In this document: positions 1 through 10,838 of the stretch, in pieces
How the letters are laid out: each line of letters starts with the position of its first letter
Position numbering within the stretch: position 1 is the stretch's first letter
NCBI GenBank assembly: GCA_018417955.1
Contig: JACTVC010000002.1
Location: 1,488,001-1,552,000, forward strand
DNA length: 64,000 nucleotides
Direction of reading: 5' to 3'
DNA from: Laccaria trichodermophora
Lineage: Eukaryota > Basidiomycota > Agaricomycetes > Agaricales > Hydnangiaceae
Program-made: the position numbers and the translations under genes
Notes under the pieces: generated by a model
Database searches by the model: none
Told to the model about the DNA's origin: nothing
Seen by the model: only the letters and a program-made list of their open reading frames with translations

Positions 1-1406
1 CCAACTGAGAGCCAGAAAGGCCAATTCATCAGTATATTCTGGTCTATCTTTAACCTCGGTGGTGTTGTTGGTGCTGCCGTGTCACTTGGCATAAATTTTG
101 ATTCAACTGCAAGTCATCCTTCCTTTCTTTCCTTTCGCTCACGTTACTGAATACGATACAGGGCACACATGGTAAGCTGAAGATATCTTCAGTATTACCT
201 TTACTAACGTAGGCGCTTATAGTCGGCAACGCAACCTATGTGCGTGTTATTGCCATTGTCCGGGACAGGTCACCTGAGCCTTGGTAGATTGCATTCTTGG
301 TCCTCACTTTGATCGGAGTGACCTCCCTTTTTTCATGGTCGATCCCAAGAAAATGATTCGAACCGATGGCACAAAGGTTACCACTCCCCGCCACCCATCT
401 TGGAAAGTAGAAATTTATGGGCTTTGGGTTGCCATAAGGACCGATCCTCTCGTCCTGCTTCTCTTTCCCATGTTCTTCGCTTCCAACTGGTTCTATACTT
501 GGCGTACGTTCTTTACGGCGACCTTTCTACGCGGGAACTGACCACTACGATCGCGGAGTAGAATTCAACGATTACAATGGAACCCTGTTTAACATTCATG
601 CTCGCTCTCTTAACAACCTCGTATACTGGACAGCTCAGATATTCGGCTCCATCTTCATCGGAATGCTTCTTGATCGTAAAAACATCAGTCGGCGTATTCG
701 AGCCTTTTCGGGCTGGACAGTCCTTTTTGCCATGGTTTGGGTCGTCCACATCTGGGCTTATTTTTATCAGAGGTAAGCCGATCACACACACATTCCCATA
801 CACCCCAAAATCACGGCTATCCAGGGGTTATACGAGAGAGAGCCTACCCTTACAGTTGGATATCCACGATCGCAGGTATACCCCAAGGATCTGGCTCTAC
901 ATTTTTTGTGGACTTCTGGATGCGATATGGCAAGTCACAGCCTACTGGCTTATGGGCGCCATGTCGAACGACCCGGCCAAACTTGCGCACTTCACGGGCT
1001 TGTGTGCGTACCAATTTTGATCAATATCAACTTTGCTAATTACTGACGACGTGTAATCACACAGACAAGTCAATTCAATCTGCCGGCGCTGCTGGAATTT
1101 GGAGAGCTGATGCCGTAAAACTTCCGTAAGATTATCTCTGCGGGTTATGACCTGGTTGACGACAGTTCTCATTCAGATTCATGAACATATTTTTATCTAC
1201 CTGGGTTCTCCTGGTTTCGGGACTCGTCTTTGCACTTCCCATGATCCATCTTCGGGTGAAAGAGCATACTGATTTCGAGGACGAGACCCTGTTAGTATGC
1301 CGACTTTGTTTCGTATCAGTCCCCCATTGACCCATTTGCCAGCGCTCGTATGGACGATTCTGGGAAAGTTGTTCTACCTGAAAAGGCTTACGGCGATTCG
1401 ACGTAA
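1..1406 (+). CDS. UNC93-like (DUF895) multispanning membrane protein, 5' truncated, apparent frameshift
   Basis: The gene enters from the left edge. The opening segment (ESQKGQFISIFWSIFNLGG) and later segments (FFMVDPKKM, FFASNWFYTWR, VYWTAQIFGSIFIGMLLDRK, LMGAMSNDPAKLAHF) are those of fungal UNC93-like major-facilitator-fold proteins, whose substrate is unknown. Short introns can be placed at about 239-288 (GTGCGT...TTGGTAG), in the 503-558 region, from about 772, at about 1020-1062, at about 1127-1177 and at 1291-1342. After the last one the protein ends in ...KAYGDST and TAA at 1404-1406. One fault is visible: at about 325-330 the reading passes from IAFLVLTLIGV to PFFMVDPKK only if one base is restored in a Thr codon, so this is either a young pseudogene or a sequence error. 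The 3' end is convergent with the next gene. The family call is firm; whether the gene works is uncertain. Confidence 0.75.
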
Positions 1407-1870
1407 CGACATAAGCCACGGCTTTTGGCAAAGATGTTGTTCACTACTAGGTGAAATTTCCTGACTCGAGGTATTCGTTGGATCTTGCTATGTTGGATGA
1501 CCATCGTTGTCGGCCTAAACTCCTAATCAGTCCTTGTAAGTGGGTAGGCAAGTAAGTGGTGAAATTTCAGCTCTTTGAACGACTGGCAACTCCACGAGTA
1601 CAACTTTATCAACATTTTCCTTGTGTCACAACATCTAAAAGAATCAAGTAAGGGGATGGGCAGAGCACTGATCCGCCTTTTAAAAGTTTCGGAAAACGGG
1701 TAGATGCTACATCAATTCGATAAACATCTGCGGTCTTGACTGATGGCCGAAGGTAAGGCAACGGACGTTTCGATAAATAATTGTCCAAGAATAAAATACA
1801 ATCCATGATGCGATGCAGTGATGGTACATTGAAATGAGTGATAGAATACACCAAGAACAGATCTACGAGT
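1407..1870. other. Convergent intergenic gap
   Basis: These 460 bases separate the 3' ends of two converging genes. I see no coding frame with basidiomycete-like codons, no repeat and no RNA gene here. It probably holds the two 3' UTRs and terminators. Confidence 0.4.
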
Positions 1871-3440
1871 TCATGCCAGTGACTCGTCTAATCTTGTCAG
1901 ATCATCTTTTGCAGACAGCAACACTTCCTGAATTCAAGCATTGTCAGAATAGAGATATGCAAGATTAAAAGAGGGAGGCAGACCGTCACAAGGGCTTGCC
2001 TAGCCTCATCCTTAATTTCCTTCCATCTCCGTTCATACGTCCTCAACAGCTCGTCATATTCATCCCTTTGCCTCCTATCCCCCCTTATCGCGGTCCTGAT
2101 CACCGCACGCAGTACATAAATACCCGCCACCCATTCCACCTCATCACACTCCCAAACCGCATCCCGCGCCATCATCTCAGAAAAAGCCCTGCTCATCGCA
2201 TACGCATATGCGGTGTTATCCGCATCCGCGCGACCCATATTGAGTATTCCCAACTCCAATGCGGCCGCGTGTATGCGCGCCCACTGGATATGGTCTTTCC
2301 GTCTTTGTCTGTCGCTCGCAATGCGCTGCATTTCGTCTGAGATGGAGGACGTCGACGACGCCGAGCATGGTGGGCTGCATTGGGACGTTGTTGGTTGGGA
2401 TGGCATCCACATTGAGTACTTGCGTATCTGCATTTGAAGCGCTCTTGGGCCTGCTAGGGGACCAGATACACCAGCGTGAACGATGGAAGAGGGGAAGTAG
2501 GTTGATGCGTCTAGGAATCGGCGGAGGTATGGGTGGGGGTCTCTAGTGTTGAAAGAAGTCGAGGGATCGGCAAGCGTCGCTTCGAAAAGCGCGTCAATAA
2601 CTGGCGTGAGGGGCGTTGGAGAAGGGTTCGACACGACGTGTGTTTGTATCATGCTTGCGACGGTCGACGAATCCAAGCCTTGCAGGAAACCCTCACGTAG
2701 GGTGTTATGATTAACAGCTAGATCTAAGGGGTGGGGATGATTTGGCTGTTGCGCAACCATTGCATGAGGAGAGGGTTGTGGCTGCTGTTGGATGGTCGAA
2801 TTAGATTGCAAACTTCCGTACTGTATTGGTGTGGGCTGCACGAGCGCGGGGCTATTACTTTCTGAATGAGAAAGCGAATGGGAATATGGAACAACATTTG
2901 GCGATGCAAGATTCGTATTCCAAGTCTGGGCGATTTCATTCGTGATGGGTAGCGCTAGGATCATGACGGGTGGTGAATATTCGAGTTCCTAGTTGAACCG
3001 CATAAAACCCACCTTTTTCAGTCGACTTCTTCGATGATGTTCTTGGTCGTCCTTCAAGCTTCCGCCTTGTCCTGCCGACTGTATTTTTGAACCAATTATA
3101 AATTTGCTATTGCAGCGAGTTAGCACGGGTACGCGGGGTAGACAACTGTATTCGCCTCTTTGAAGCGAGCCTCCGATTCCTCCACGCCGTGGAACTCTTG
3201 GGGTAGACCGAAACGAACTATGAAATCCGAGGCGCGCTCAAGAGCGAATTTCTTTGCATCGCCGCGTATTGACCCTTGGGATCTCCGTTCAAATTCTGGA
3301 AGGTGGCTTTTATTTAATGGCTGTCAGGACCTGGTAGTACCTGAATCTAACTGGAAATGGTACCTTCTGAGAAAAGCAAGCTGCTGGTCAGTGTAAGCTT
3401 TTGGTATGCGGGGCTTGTGTACCCTGGGATCGCTTGACAT
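1871..3440 (-). CDS. Unknown protein with N-terminal YTDQQLAFLRRYHF / IYNWFKN motifs
   Basis: I do not recognise the family. The likely start is the ATG at 3440-3438 (MSSDPRVHKPR...). Exon 1 (3341-3440) ends in RYHFQLDS. A 45-bp intron (3296-3340) leads to exon 2 (3147-3295: FIVRFGLPQEFHGVEESEAR). A 40-bp intron (3107-3146, with a CTAAC branch site) joins to IYNWFKNTVGRTRRKLEGR, a basic segment that recalls the last helix of a homeodomain, though this is only a resemblance. The main exon (1990 to about 2975) has a Gln/Pro/Ser-rich stretch and then a charged helical C-terminal half. A 62-bp intron (1928-1989) gives the end ...LLSAKDDLTRLDESLA. The join near 2975-3005 is unsolved: the frame changes there and the only obvious intron would be 24 bp. 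The gene may have an unusual splice or a frameshift. Confidence 0.5.
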
Positions 3441-3694
3441 TGGGAGCGCCGGCCGCGACCTGGAGGGACCTCGCGGAATCTTTCACTCTTGCGATTTCCT
3501 ACGATTTCAACTCGCGGACTTTGCCGGGATAATCAGCATTCGGATCTCGCTGTGTAGCCATCTATTAGAATCCAAAAGACGTCTCCAGTATGTAGCAACT
3601 AGTTTTTAAATAACGTTGAGGCCTCGGACGAGATGTATGGTATATAGAAACGAGTGACGGGGGAATATAATAACGGTCGCATAATCCAATAGGT

Positions 3695-4943
3695 TCAATT
3701 CTTGGGTTTGCGGCTGACCACGAGGTACATTGGGGTGAATAGCTGTCGATATATTAGCAACACTTTCATGGACCGTGATGATTGAACTAACCTTTGTGCG
3801 GCCACCAGCGACAAGGGCGTCAGCGGCGACTTTTAACGACTCGCCAACGGCACTGGTGCCAGGGGGCGCTATCCGGAGGAGCTCCATAACCCAGACAGCG
3901 GAATGAGTTACGAGTTTGCCGCTCCAGCTCATTCGCCAGACAGTGAAATAATCCCAGAAGGTCTGCGCCTTCAGAATATCACCTTCCAAAGGATAATACC
4001 AGGGTATTGGGTCTGGGCGGTCCGCAAGATCCTCCTCGTGCTCGATCTGGAATCCAACGGTCTTGAGGGCCTCACGTGCAAGACGCAGAGGACGCATCTC
4101 AGGGATTCCATTCCCCAACTCAATCTGGTGAGCAAGCTCCTTGTGCTCGGGGATTGAAGGATCCCAGTCGTCGGTCATTGCCCACTCGTAGACGCCGAAC
4201 TAAATATACACATGAGGTTATGCGGATTATGGTAAACGAAGCGGACTGACCACGCCTCCTGGCTTAAGGACCTTGAAGATTTCGCCATAAACGCCTTCCC
4301 ACGTCGGGGCATGAACGGTCGCCTCAATAGCGTACACTGCAGAGAACATGAAAATCACTTTTTTTGAAAGAGGAGGAAAACACTGACCAGCATCGAAGGA
4401 GTTTTCGCCAAATTGTTCCGAGAGCTTCATAAAATCACCCTTAACAAAGGTGACCTGGTTCTCCAATCCCGCTTTCTTGGTGTACTTCCTTGCACGCTGA
4501 ATCTGAAAATCGTTGTTGTTCAAGCCAACAATGGTGCAATCCGTAAACTGCGCGATTTCGCGGGCAGGGCCACCAACACCACAGCCTACGTCAAGGACAC
4601 GCATGCCTGGGCGGAGAGTCATTTGCGAAGCGAGGTAGTGTTCGTGACGGGCGAGAGACGCCAAGAAGGCTTCGCCCTTATAGAAACGAGAAAAGTGGAA
4701 TGACTGGGCCCAGCCATACTCGTAAAGCTCCGTTGCACCGTCATAATAACCTAGCGGGAAAGGGGCATTAGGGTCGTTCACAGGAGAACGGAATGGAAAA
4801 TTACCGTTCACGACGTCAGTATAGCTGTCAAGCCTCTTGTCATTATCAGTCGACTCCTCCTTCTTTAGGTCCTTATTCCAGAACTTGGTGTAGTTTTCGA
4901 TACGGTTGTCGATACGACCGTCGTCACGTTGGGTTTGAACCAT
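3695..4943 (-). CDS. ERG6: Sterol 24-C-methyltransferase (ergosterol biosynthesis)
   Basis: This enzyme moves a methyl group from S-adenosylmethionine to C-24 of zymosterol or lanosterol-type sterols, at the ER or lipid droplets. The sequence carries the family signature YYDGATELYEYGWAQSFHFS, the SAM-binding motif I (VLDVGCGVGGPAREIA), and YAIEATVHAPTWEGVYGEIF followed by KPGG. The C-terminal half includes FGVYEWAMTDDWD and WYYPLEGD. Introns remove the in-frame inserts after VVNG, after NSFDA, after KPGGV and after GGRTK, and the final exon reads LFTPMYLVVSRKPKN and a stop at 3695. I chose the ATG at 4943 (MVQTQRDDGRID) because it lines up with the usual short N-terminus. An ATG 42 bases upstream lies in what looks like a 5' UTR intron ending ACAACAG. 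Length and all key motifs are normal. Confidence 0.93.
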
Positions 4944-5330
4944 TATATAGGGATGTACTGTTGTGAGGTGGAGCAAGTTAGCCAACGTAGTTCACGTCCC
5001 AAACTGACGGCTCGGCGCCAAAAGATAAAAATTCAAAGACTTGAATGGTTCCAGAAGGAATCCAACCCAGCGTGTTGGTACACGTCGTCAATATTCTTGC
5101 AGATAAATTTTTCGTCCCAAAACTCATGCAGAAATACAACTCACCAGGGGAAGACGAAGGAGGAGAGGAAGGGTGATGGAATGAATTATGATGAGGCGAC
5201 TTGGTATTTAAATACGCAGTGAGAATCAGGTCACTTCCAGTTTTTTTTTGACATGTGCACGTGATCGTACACCAGAAATCCTATGAAACTCAACTATCCC
5301 AACGTAGTTATCAAAGATAGTGAACATGGC
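4944..5330 (-). promoter_or_regulatory. ERG6 upstream region with TATA-like box and CACGTG E-box
   Basis: Reading away from ERG6, there is a likely 5' UTR intron (GTGAGTTG... to ACAACAG just before the start). A TATTTAAATA box lies at 5205-5214 and a CACGTG E-box at 5258-5263, read as ATCACGTG on the gene strand. Fungal SREBP-type bHLH factors that control sterol genes are known to bind E-box-like elements, so this is a plausible sterol-response site. That role is inferred from position and motif only. Confidence 0.4.
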
Positions 5331-6177
5331 ACTGTTTGAGAGTTTGGCTTGTCCCCTCTGTGACTGTCTATTTTTCTTCTGGACGGCTGGAATTCTGCCG
5401 TGGAGCTCTCGCCAACCTTACCGGATACGCCCTGATACAGTCTCCTTTCGTATGCTGGCATTGCGCGTTCACCGCGATAGCGAGAGCTATTTTCGCGACG
5501 CGAAGTTGAGGCAAAAATGCGAGGGTAGCAGAGGATTGATCTTATGTAGATGCATCCGTACTTATAGGAGGCGTGAAAGTACTAGAAAAGATACAAGGCT
5601 TGGACTGGGCTTCAGGTTTGCTTGAAAGTCACGGTCGTGTGCCAGATTCGACAAACCATCAGCTTATTCCGAGAATTTTTCTCTGAAATTCGACCTCACT
5701 CCTATGTCAGGGCACTAACATAGGAGTGTAATCATCTCCGGCAACGACGCGGCTGAGACAATAGGGAGAGATGCAACGGAAGATACACCGAGTTTTCCTC
5801 TCTGGATCATAGCCGTGAATGGACACTTGACAGGTGCAGGCAGACATCACGTCCGGATGAACATCTCCCAAATCATCATCCCTGTCGTCTTCTAGCGCTT
5901 CCCTCAAGATACCGTGAACCGTTAAATACCCCGCCAGGTATACCCTCGGCAAGCACAACCATCCGAGTCCCTACTCCCCCACATAGCATAATCTGCGATG
6001 ATCGCAAAGAGCGTTTCAGCCATGCTCTTCAGATCACAGAAGAGTGATGTTGAATATACCCCACTGGTCAGTCGTTGATTTTGGGTTGTGGTCAGATCAT
6101 AGGCGACAAAAATAGCCCTGCACCTATTCGCTTCTTTCTTCACATGGGCCCCATTATGCTTCTTACCTCCCTCCCTT
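5331..6177. other. Intergenic region upstream of the MFS gene
   Basis: About 850 bases without a gene I can support. Open frames on the minus strand (around 5707-5958 and 5922-6130) lack recognisable motifs and do not join by clear splice sites. The promoter of the rightward MFS gene must lie at the right end. No repeats were noticed. Confidence 0.35.
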
Positions 6178-8480
6178 ATGTCTGACGAACTGGAACTGAC
6201 AAAAAGCTTGGGACAAAAGATAGATACCATATCGAACGATTATGGACACGAACGAACACGTCGAGAGGAGCTGTCTGAAGAGGAAAAGAATCTAGTTCGT
6301 AAACTTGATCGGAGGATATTGCCCATTGCGTGTCTCCTCTATCTATTTGCATGTTAGTTGTTACCTTCGTTTCGTTTCGTTTCGTTTCGTTCAATGGAAC
6401 TGACGCTATGAACAGACTTGGACCGCTCGAACTTGGGCAATGCCCGACTACAGGGTTTACCTGAGGACGTTCTTGGTGGGGACAAGACCGGAGAGTTGTT
6501 TGATTGGGTTAACTCAGCCTTCTTCTTCACTTATGTGAGGGTGTTCCTTGTATGGCCTTAAATGTATGTTTTACCCTCTGCCAACAGATCCTCTTCCAAG
6601 TTCCAGCAACTGTAATATCCAAACTCTTTCCCCCTCGCCTATGGATAGCTTCAGCTGCCATTGGTTGGGGCTTGTGCTCTACCCTTATGGTGTGAAAGCA
6701 GGTAGTTCCTACGCACCTTCGTCTTCTGACTATTTGTTTCTAGTCAACGGGGTTTAGCTTTGGCGGACTGGTGGTCTGCCGTCTTATGCTTGGTGCTTTT
6801 GAAGCCGCTTTTGGACCCTCCATTCCGTTATACTTATGTATGTATTTTACTGCTATTTTACTTCTAACCTCACACGTTTGGCTCAAAAGCTTATTATTAC
6901 ACCAAAACGGAAATGGGACTTCGAGTGAGCGTCATCTATCCTGTGTGAACTTTATGTTCTGATGCACCCTAAAAGATGGCGTATTGGTTTGGCTTTGCTG
7001 CTGTCGCAGGTGCCTTTGGAGGTCTCATTGCATTTGGAGTGCAGCATATCCACTCTTCGCTACAGAATTGGAGAATCTTGTTCATCATCGAGGTGAGCTC
7101 AAATTTAGACAACCGAAGCAATATTCAACAAAGACCTACAGGGAATACCACCAATACTTCTGGGGATCTTGACCATTTTCCTGCTTCCCGATCGTCCGGA
7201 ATCTACTCCGTTTTTCAATGAACAGGAGCGTGCGATTGCCATTGATAGGATGAACAGATCCACGAGCGGTGATACGGGGGCAACCGTTAATAAAGGTAAT
7301 TCTCTCGTTGTGAATATGGCGTACATAAGTTAATCCACTCTTCAGCTCACATCTTTCTCGCACTCCGTGATTGGCGAGTAAGTGTGGACTTGAGGCCTTC
7401 TATTATGAATAAAATAATTGAGGTGTTTTTTTTTCTGCAAGATTTACACTGCAGGTGTTATTTACTTCGGTTTGAACTGCGCCCTGGCTTCCACTTCAGC
7501 GTTCCTGCCAACTATTATCACGACCTTTGGATACTGTGCGCTGAATTTTATAACCTGTGTGATTTTTAAAGTTGACATTTTTGCAGCCAATGCCCTTGCT
7601 CAATTATTGACGGTCCCCCCTTATGCAGTGGCAGCCATTCTCTTAACACTGCTCTCACTCATTTCGGATAGACTGCAGAGCCGGGGCATTTTCATGGCGA
7701 TCTCCAGCAGCCTTGGTGGACTGGGATATCTGTCAGTTTTTTCGTATTCGCCGCGCTCTAATCCTTTCCTCATGTGGCACATTTAACAGACTTCTCCTGA
7801 TCGTACATACGAACGTTCATGTTCGGTACTTTGCCACATTTTGCGTTGTCAGTGGAACATACACAACGATTGGGATTACTATAGCTTGGTGTAAGCTCAC
7901 ATTATTTCTCCTGCTTTCGTATCCTGAACATTTCTGTTATAGTTGCCCATAATCTTGGATCAGAAACTAAGAAAGCGACTGGCATTCCCATGTTCATGGC
8001 CATAGGCCAATGTGGAAGTATTCTCGGATCTCACCTGTTTCCGAAGACGGACGGACCTCGGTACATGTGAGGCTCCCACCTTTGTCCTTTTTTGCTCCAT
8101 AGCATCCTAACTAGCCTTGTCATCCTTTCAGCAAGGGCTTTGCAAGTATGTTAGCCTCGGATCCTGCACTTTATTGTTATCAACGTCCCCTTGTTTGCAG
8201 TCTGTTGCGCCCTCGAATTCTTGGCGGCTGTGTGCTCTATCATCCTGAGTGTACTGCCCCAATCCCTTTCATGCACACCTGAACTCTCTAATAAAATTTC
8301 GGTAGATCTCTTATCGAAATGCCAATGCCCGAAGGGATGCATTGTATGGTCGACCAAAAACCAATGCTAAGGTTGATACCAGTGAACTCGCAGACGAGGT
8401 AGGTGTTGTATGCTTTTGAAAAGGAAGGTTGAACTCATCCGTTACACTTACAGGCGCCGGAGTTCCGCTATGTACCGTGA
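6178..8480 (+). CDS. MFS transporter, anion:cation symporter type (Dal5/Tna1-like)
   Basis: This is a twelve-helix plasma-membrane permease of the fungal family that imports allantoate, nicotinate, pantothenate and similar organic anions with protons; the substrate cannot be told from sequence. It starts at the ATG at 6178 (MSDELELTKSLGQK) with a charged cytosolic tail. The first-helix region has RKLDRRILPIACLLYLFA, then NRLDRSNLGNARLQG, the most typical segment of the family. FFFTYILFQVPATVISK, LMLGAFEAAFGPSIPLYLS, YWFGFAAVAGAFGGLIAFGVQ and NWRILFIIEG follow. The second half has PPYAVAAILLTLLSLISDR and GSETKKATGIPMFMAIGQCGSILGS. Around ten short introns are spliced out; the last exon ends EFRYVP and TGA at 8478-8480. 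It runs head-to-tail with the next gene, 147 bases away. No disabling change was seen. Confidence 0.85.
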
Positions 8481-8627
8481 TTTTGTATACCATATACCAC
8501 AAAGAAAGCGATACCTGTAGGATTTATTCGACTGTATGCAAGCAACAATAATTGGCATCCTCTACAACCTTTATCGTTACGTTAGTTGTAATCCTAGAAG
8601 TGGTGTTTCTTACTATTTGGCCTTTCC

Positions 8628-10174
8628 ATGTTTCGAACCTCACCAGTCTACCCATCCATTTCTCTTTCGCGCATTTGGAGGTTTAATCGCGTGCATACCA
8701 CCCCGAAAGCTCGAAGGTTACATATCCATTCTCATGCTGGCCAACAACGCGACGAGCGGTTCAAAATCCTGTTCATGGGACGCGACGACTTCTCCTGCCT
8801 GGTCTTGAAGGAGCTCTACGCAGCTGCTGGTCAGGCGTATTTTCAAACAAGGAAAGTTTCTGCACTCATGCTGACTCCAGTTAAAATATATAGATCTATG
8901 GCAGGATATATTGGTCGCTACAAACCCTGACAAGAAGGTTGGCCGACGCGGGTCCCTGCTCTCCGTCTGTACGCTTCTTTCTTTTCTCAAGTGACGCGTC
9001 GAGGTTTTTCACACCGATCCGATTTATCTTTTTCAAGCACCCCTCAAAACTTTGAGCGAAACGCTCAATCTCCCAGTGCACTCCATCCCTCACACAAGGC
9101 CAGAGTTTCGTCAGTGGAAGGTATGCCGCAGAGTGTTTCTCGTAGACGAGCTCACACACGTTCTTTCCACCGCCAGCTCCCACCTCCTTTCTCTGAGCTT
9201 CAGATGGACTCTCCAATCCCGGACCACTTATTGGTGACCGCGTCCTTCGGTCGCATCCTGACTACAACCCAACTAGGCGCGTTCCTTCCGACAAGGAGAC
9301 TCAACGTGCATCCGTCTCTACTACCCGCATACCGCGGCCCAGCACCGATTCAACACACTCTGCTCAATGGGGAGCAGGAAACGGGGGTTTGCGTCATCAA
9401 CATGCTCAAGAAAAAAGAAGGGATCGATGCTGGAGGTATTTGGGGGTTTACTAGAGTGGTATGTGTGCCTTGGGGCCTTGGATTACTGAAAATAACTAAA
9501 TCTATTGTTCTTGTGCAGCCTGTGCCAAAGGAAGCAACGTTTACATCTTTGCAAGAGACTTTGGCGTGTGAGGGCGGAAAACTATTGGTGTCAGTTTTGA
9601 GGGATATGCGCGCGGGAAAGGTATCAACGATAACGACCCCATGATTCAGTCCGAAAATCTGACTTTGATCTCCACAGGCCTTACTTCTGCCTCAGCCTAC
9701 TTCTTCTACCCTTAGCCACGCCCCAAAGATATCCATGGCCGATGCTTTACTCAACTTCGAGACTATGTCGGCAGAAAATATTGTTCAACGGTATCGCGCG
9801 ATTTCTCATCAGGTTTGTAAAGTATCCTCTTGTCTTGGTATATATGTACCAACCGCCCCAATTCTTAGCGTCCTCTGCTAACTCACATGCCTGTCTCCCA
9901 CAAATCCCTCCAACTGCACAACCCTTCTGTATGGTCTCCATCATCAAGTCTGGAGCCAATGGCCCTTTCTACGCAGCCAGGCTCTGCTGTGTATCATAAA
10001 CCAAGCAAAGCACTTCTCGTGAGATGTTCCAACAATTCGGTGTTATCAGTCCCAAGGGTCAAGCAAGATGGAAAATCACTTTTGGAAACAAAAGAATGGT
10101 GGAATGGTGTTTGCAATACACCCTTTGTTGTTAATGGGGTTATCAAGTTAGGAATGAGTCCGAATGACCAATGA
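8628..10174 (+). CDS. FMT1: Mitochondrial methionyl-tRNA formyltransferase
   Basis: The enzyme formylates Met-tRNAi with 10-formyl-THF for mitochondrial translation initiation. The N-terminus (MFRTSPVYPSISLSRIWRFNR...) is rich in Arg and Ser, as expected for a mitochondrial presequence. The catalytic domain then starts with FKILFMGRDDFSCLVLKEL. The core has LLVTASFGRIL and RRLNVHPSLLPAYRGPAPIQ, with the Asn-Val-His and the SLLP..RG loop of the formyl-THF-binding site, and later GIDAGGI. The C-terminal domain follows across several introns: DALLNFETMSAENIVQRYRAI, SLQLHNPSVW, and PGSAVYHKPSKALLVRC. The gene ends in NGVIKLGMSPNDQ and TGA at 10172-10174. The start ATG at 8628 is the only one upstream of the conserved part that gives a presequence. 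The tail of the 3' region abuts the repeat that begins near 10192. Confidence 0.88.
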
Positions 10175-10191
10175 AAATGAATGTTAGCCTT

Positions 10192-10838
10192 TTGGCATAC
10201 ATAGCCAGTGCACGAAAGCAACTTTCGCGTGAACATTTTCAGTCTTTGCATATAGTGATCAGAAGAGTCAAAATCTGGTTGAGTGCTTATTTCTGACAAT
10301 GAAAGGATTGCAACAAGGCCGCCAAAACTCGATAGATTGTTTAACTCTGAAATAGTGACCAGGAAAAGGTCGAGTACCAAACACCAACGACACGAACTGT
10401 GCTATGTCTCCCTCCTCCTCCCCCTCCTCAATAACATCATCAATCTCTCCCCCGACCAACAACCACAACCGACACAATACCAAAAAACCAACAACGCGAC
10501 ACCAGCAACACCAGACAAAAGCACCAACGTGGCAAGGTTTGAGAAGTGTCCGAACTGTAAGGCCTTTATAGCAGGAACACATAGAGTAGGAATAGGCACA
10601 ACGGGGATGAGTCAGGGAAGCTGACGGGAGTCGCAGTCGATGTGTGTTCTGGACGCAAAATATAATAGTGTGGAGGTGGTGACGCGAATAATAATGGTGG
10701 GTCACACATTGGGGCCTGCGTATGCAATCGCCGGACTGTAAACAATGAGTGTTTTACCTAAAATTCGGTGTAATGGTGGTGGATGTTGGCTTGACAATGT
10801 CAGATTTGCTGTTCCTCTCCTGCTCCAATGCTCTTTCC
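10192..10838. repeat. Dispersed ~650-bp repeat, copy 1 (partner at 16719-17375)
   Basis: From about 10192 to 10838 the sequence matches 16719-17375 in the same orientation, with scattered substitutions and small indels. Shared landmarks include GTTGAGTGCTTATT, CAAGGCCGCCAAAACTCGAT, GTCCGAACTGTAAGGCCTTT, GTGTGTTCTGGACGCAAAAT and GGTGGTGGATGTTGGCTTGA. There is no convincing coding frame. It occupies the space between FMT1 and the 3' end of the P-loop gene, and its right end overlaps that gene's last ~13 codons. Its class is unknown; no clear TIR, LTR or target duplication was found. Confidence 0.7.

Noticed and set aside
3160..3609. Plus-strand frames as a gene
   Set aside because: The minus strand here carries the spliced 5' exons of the unknown gene at 1871-3440, which fits far better.
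5707..6230. Two overlapping minus-strand frames as a gene
   Set aside because: No domain, and no splice sites that join them sensibly.
10268..10705. Minus-strand frame of 145 codons, with a partner at 16794-17222
   Set aside because: It falls in the dispersed repeat, has frame-breaking indels between copies and no plausible protein features.
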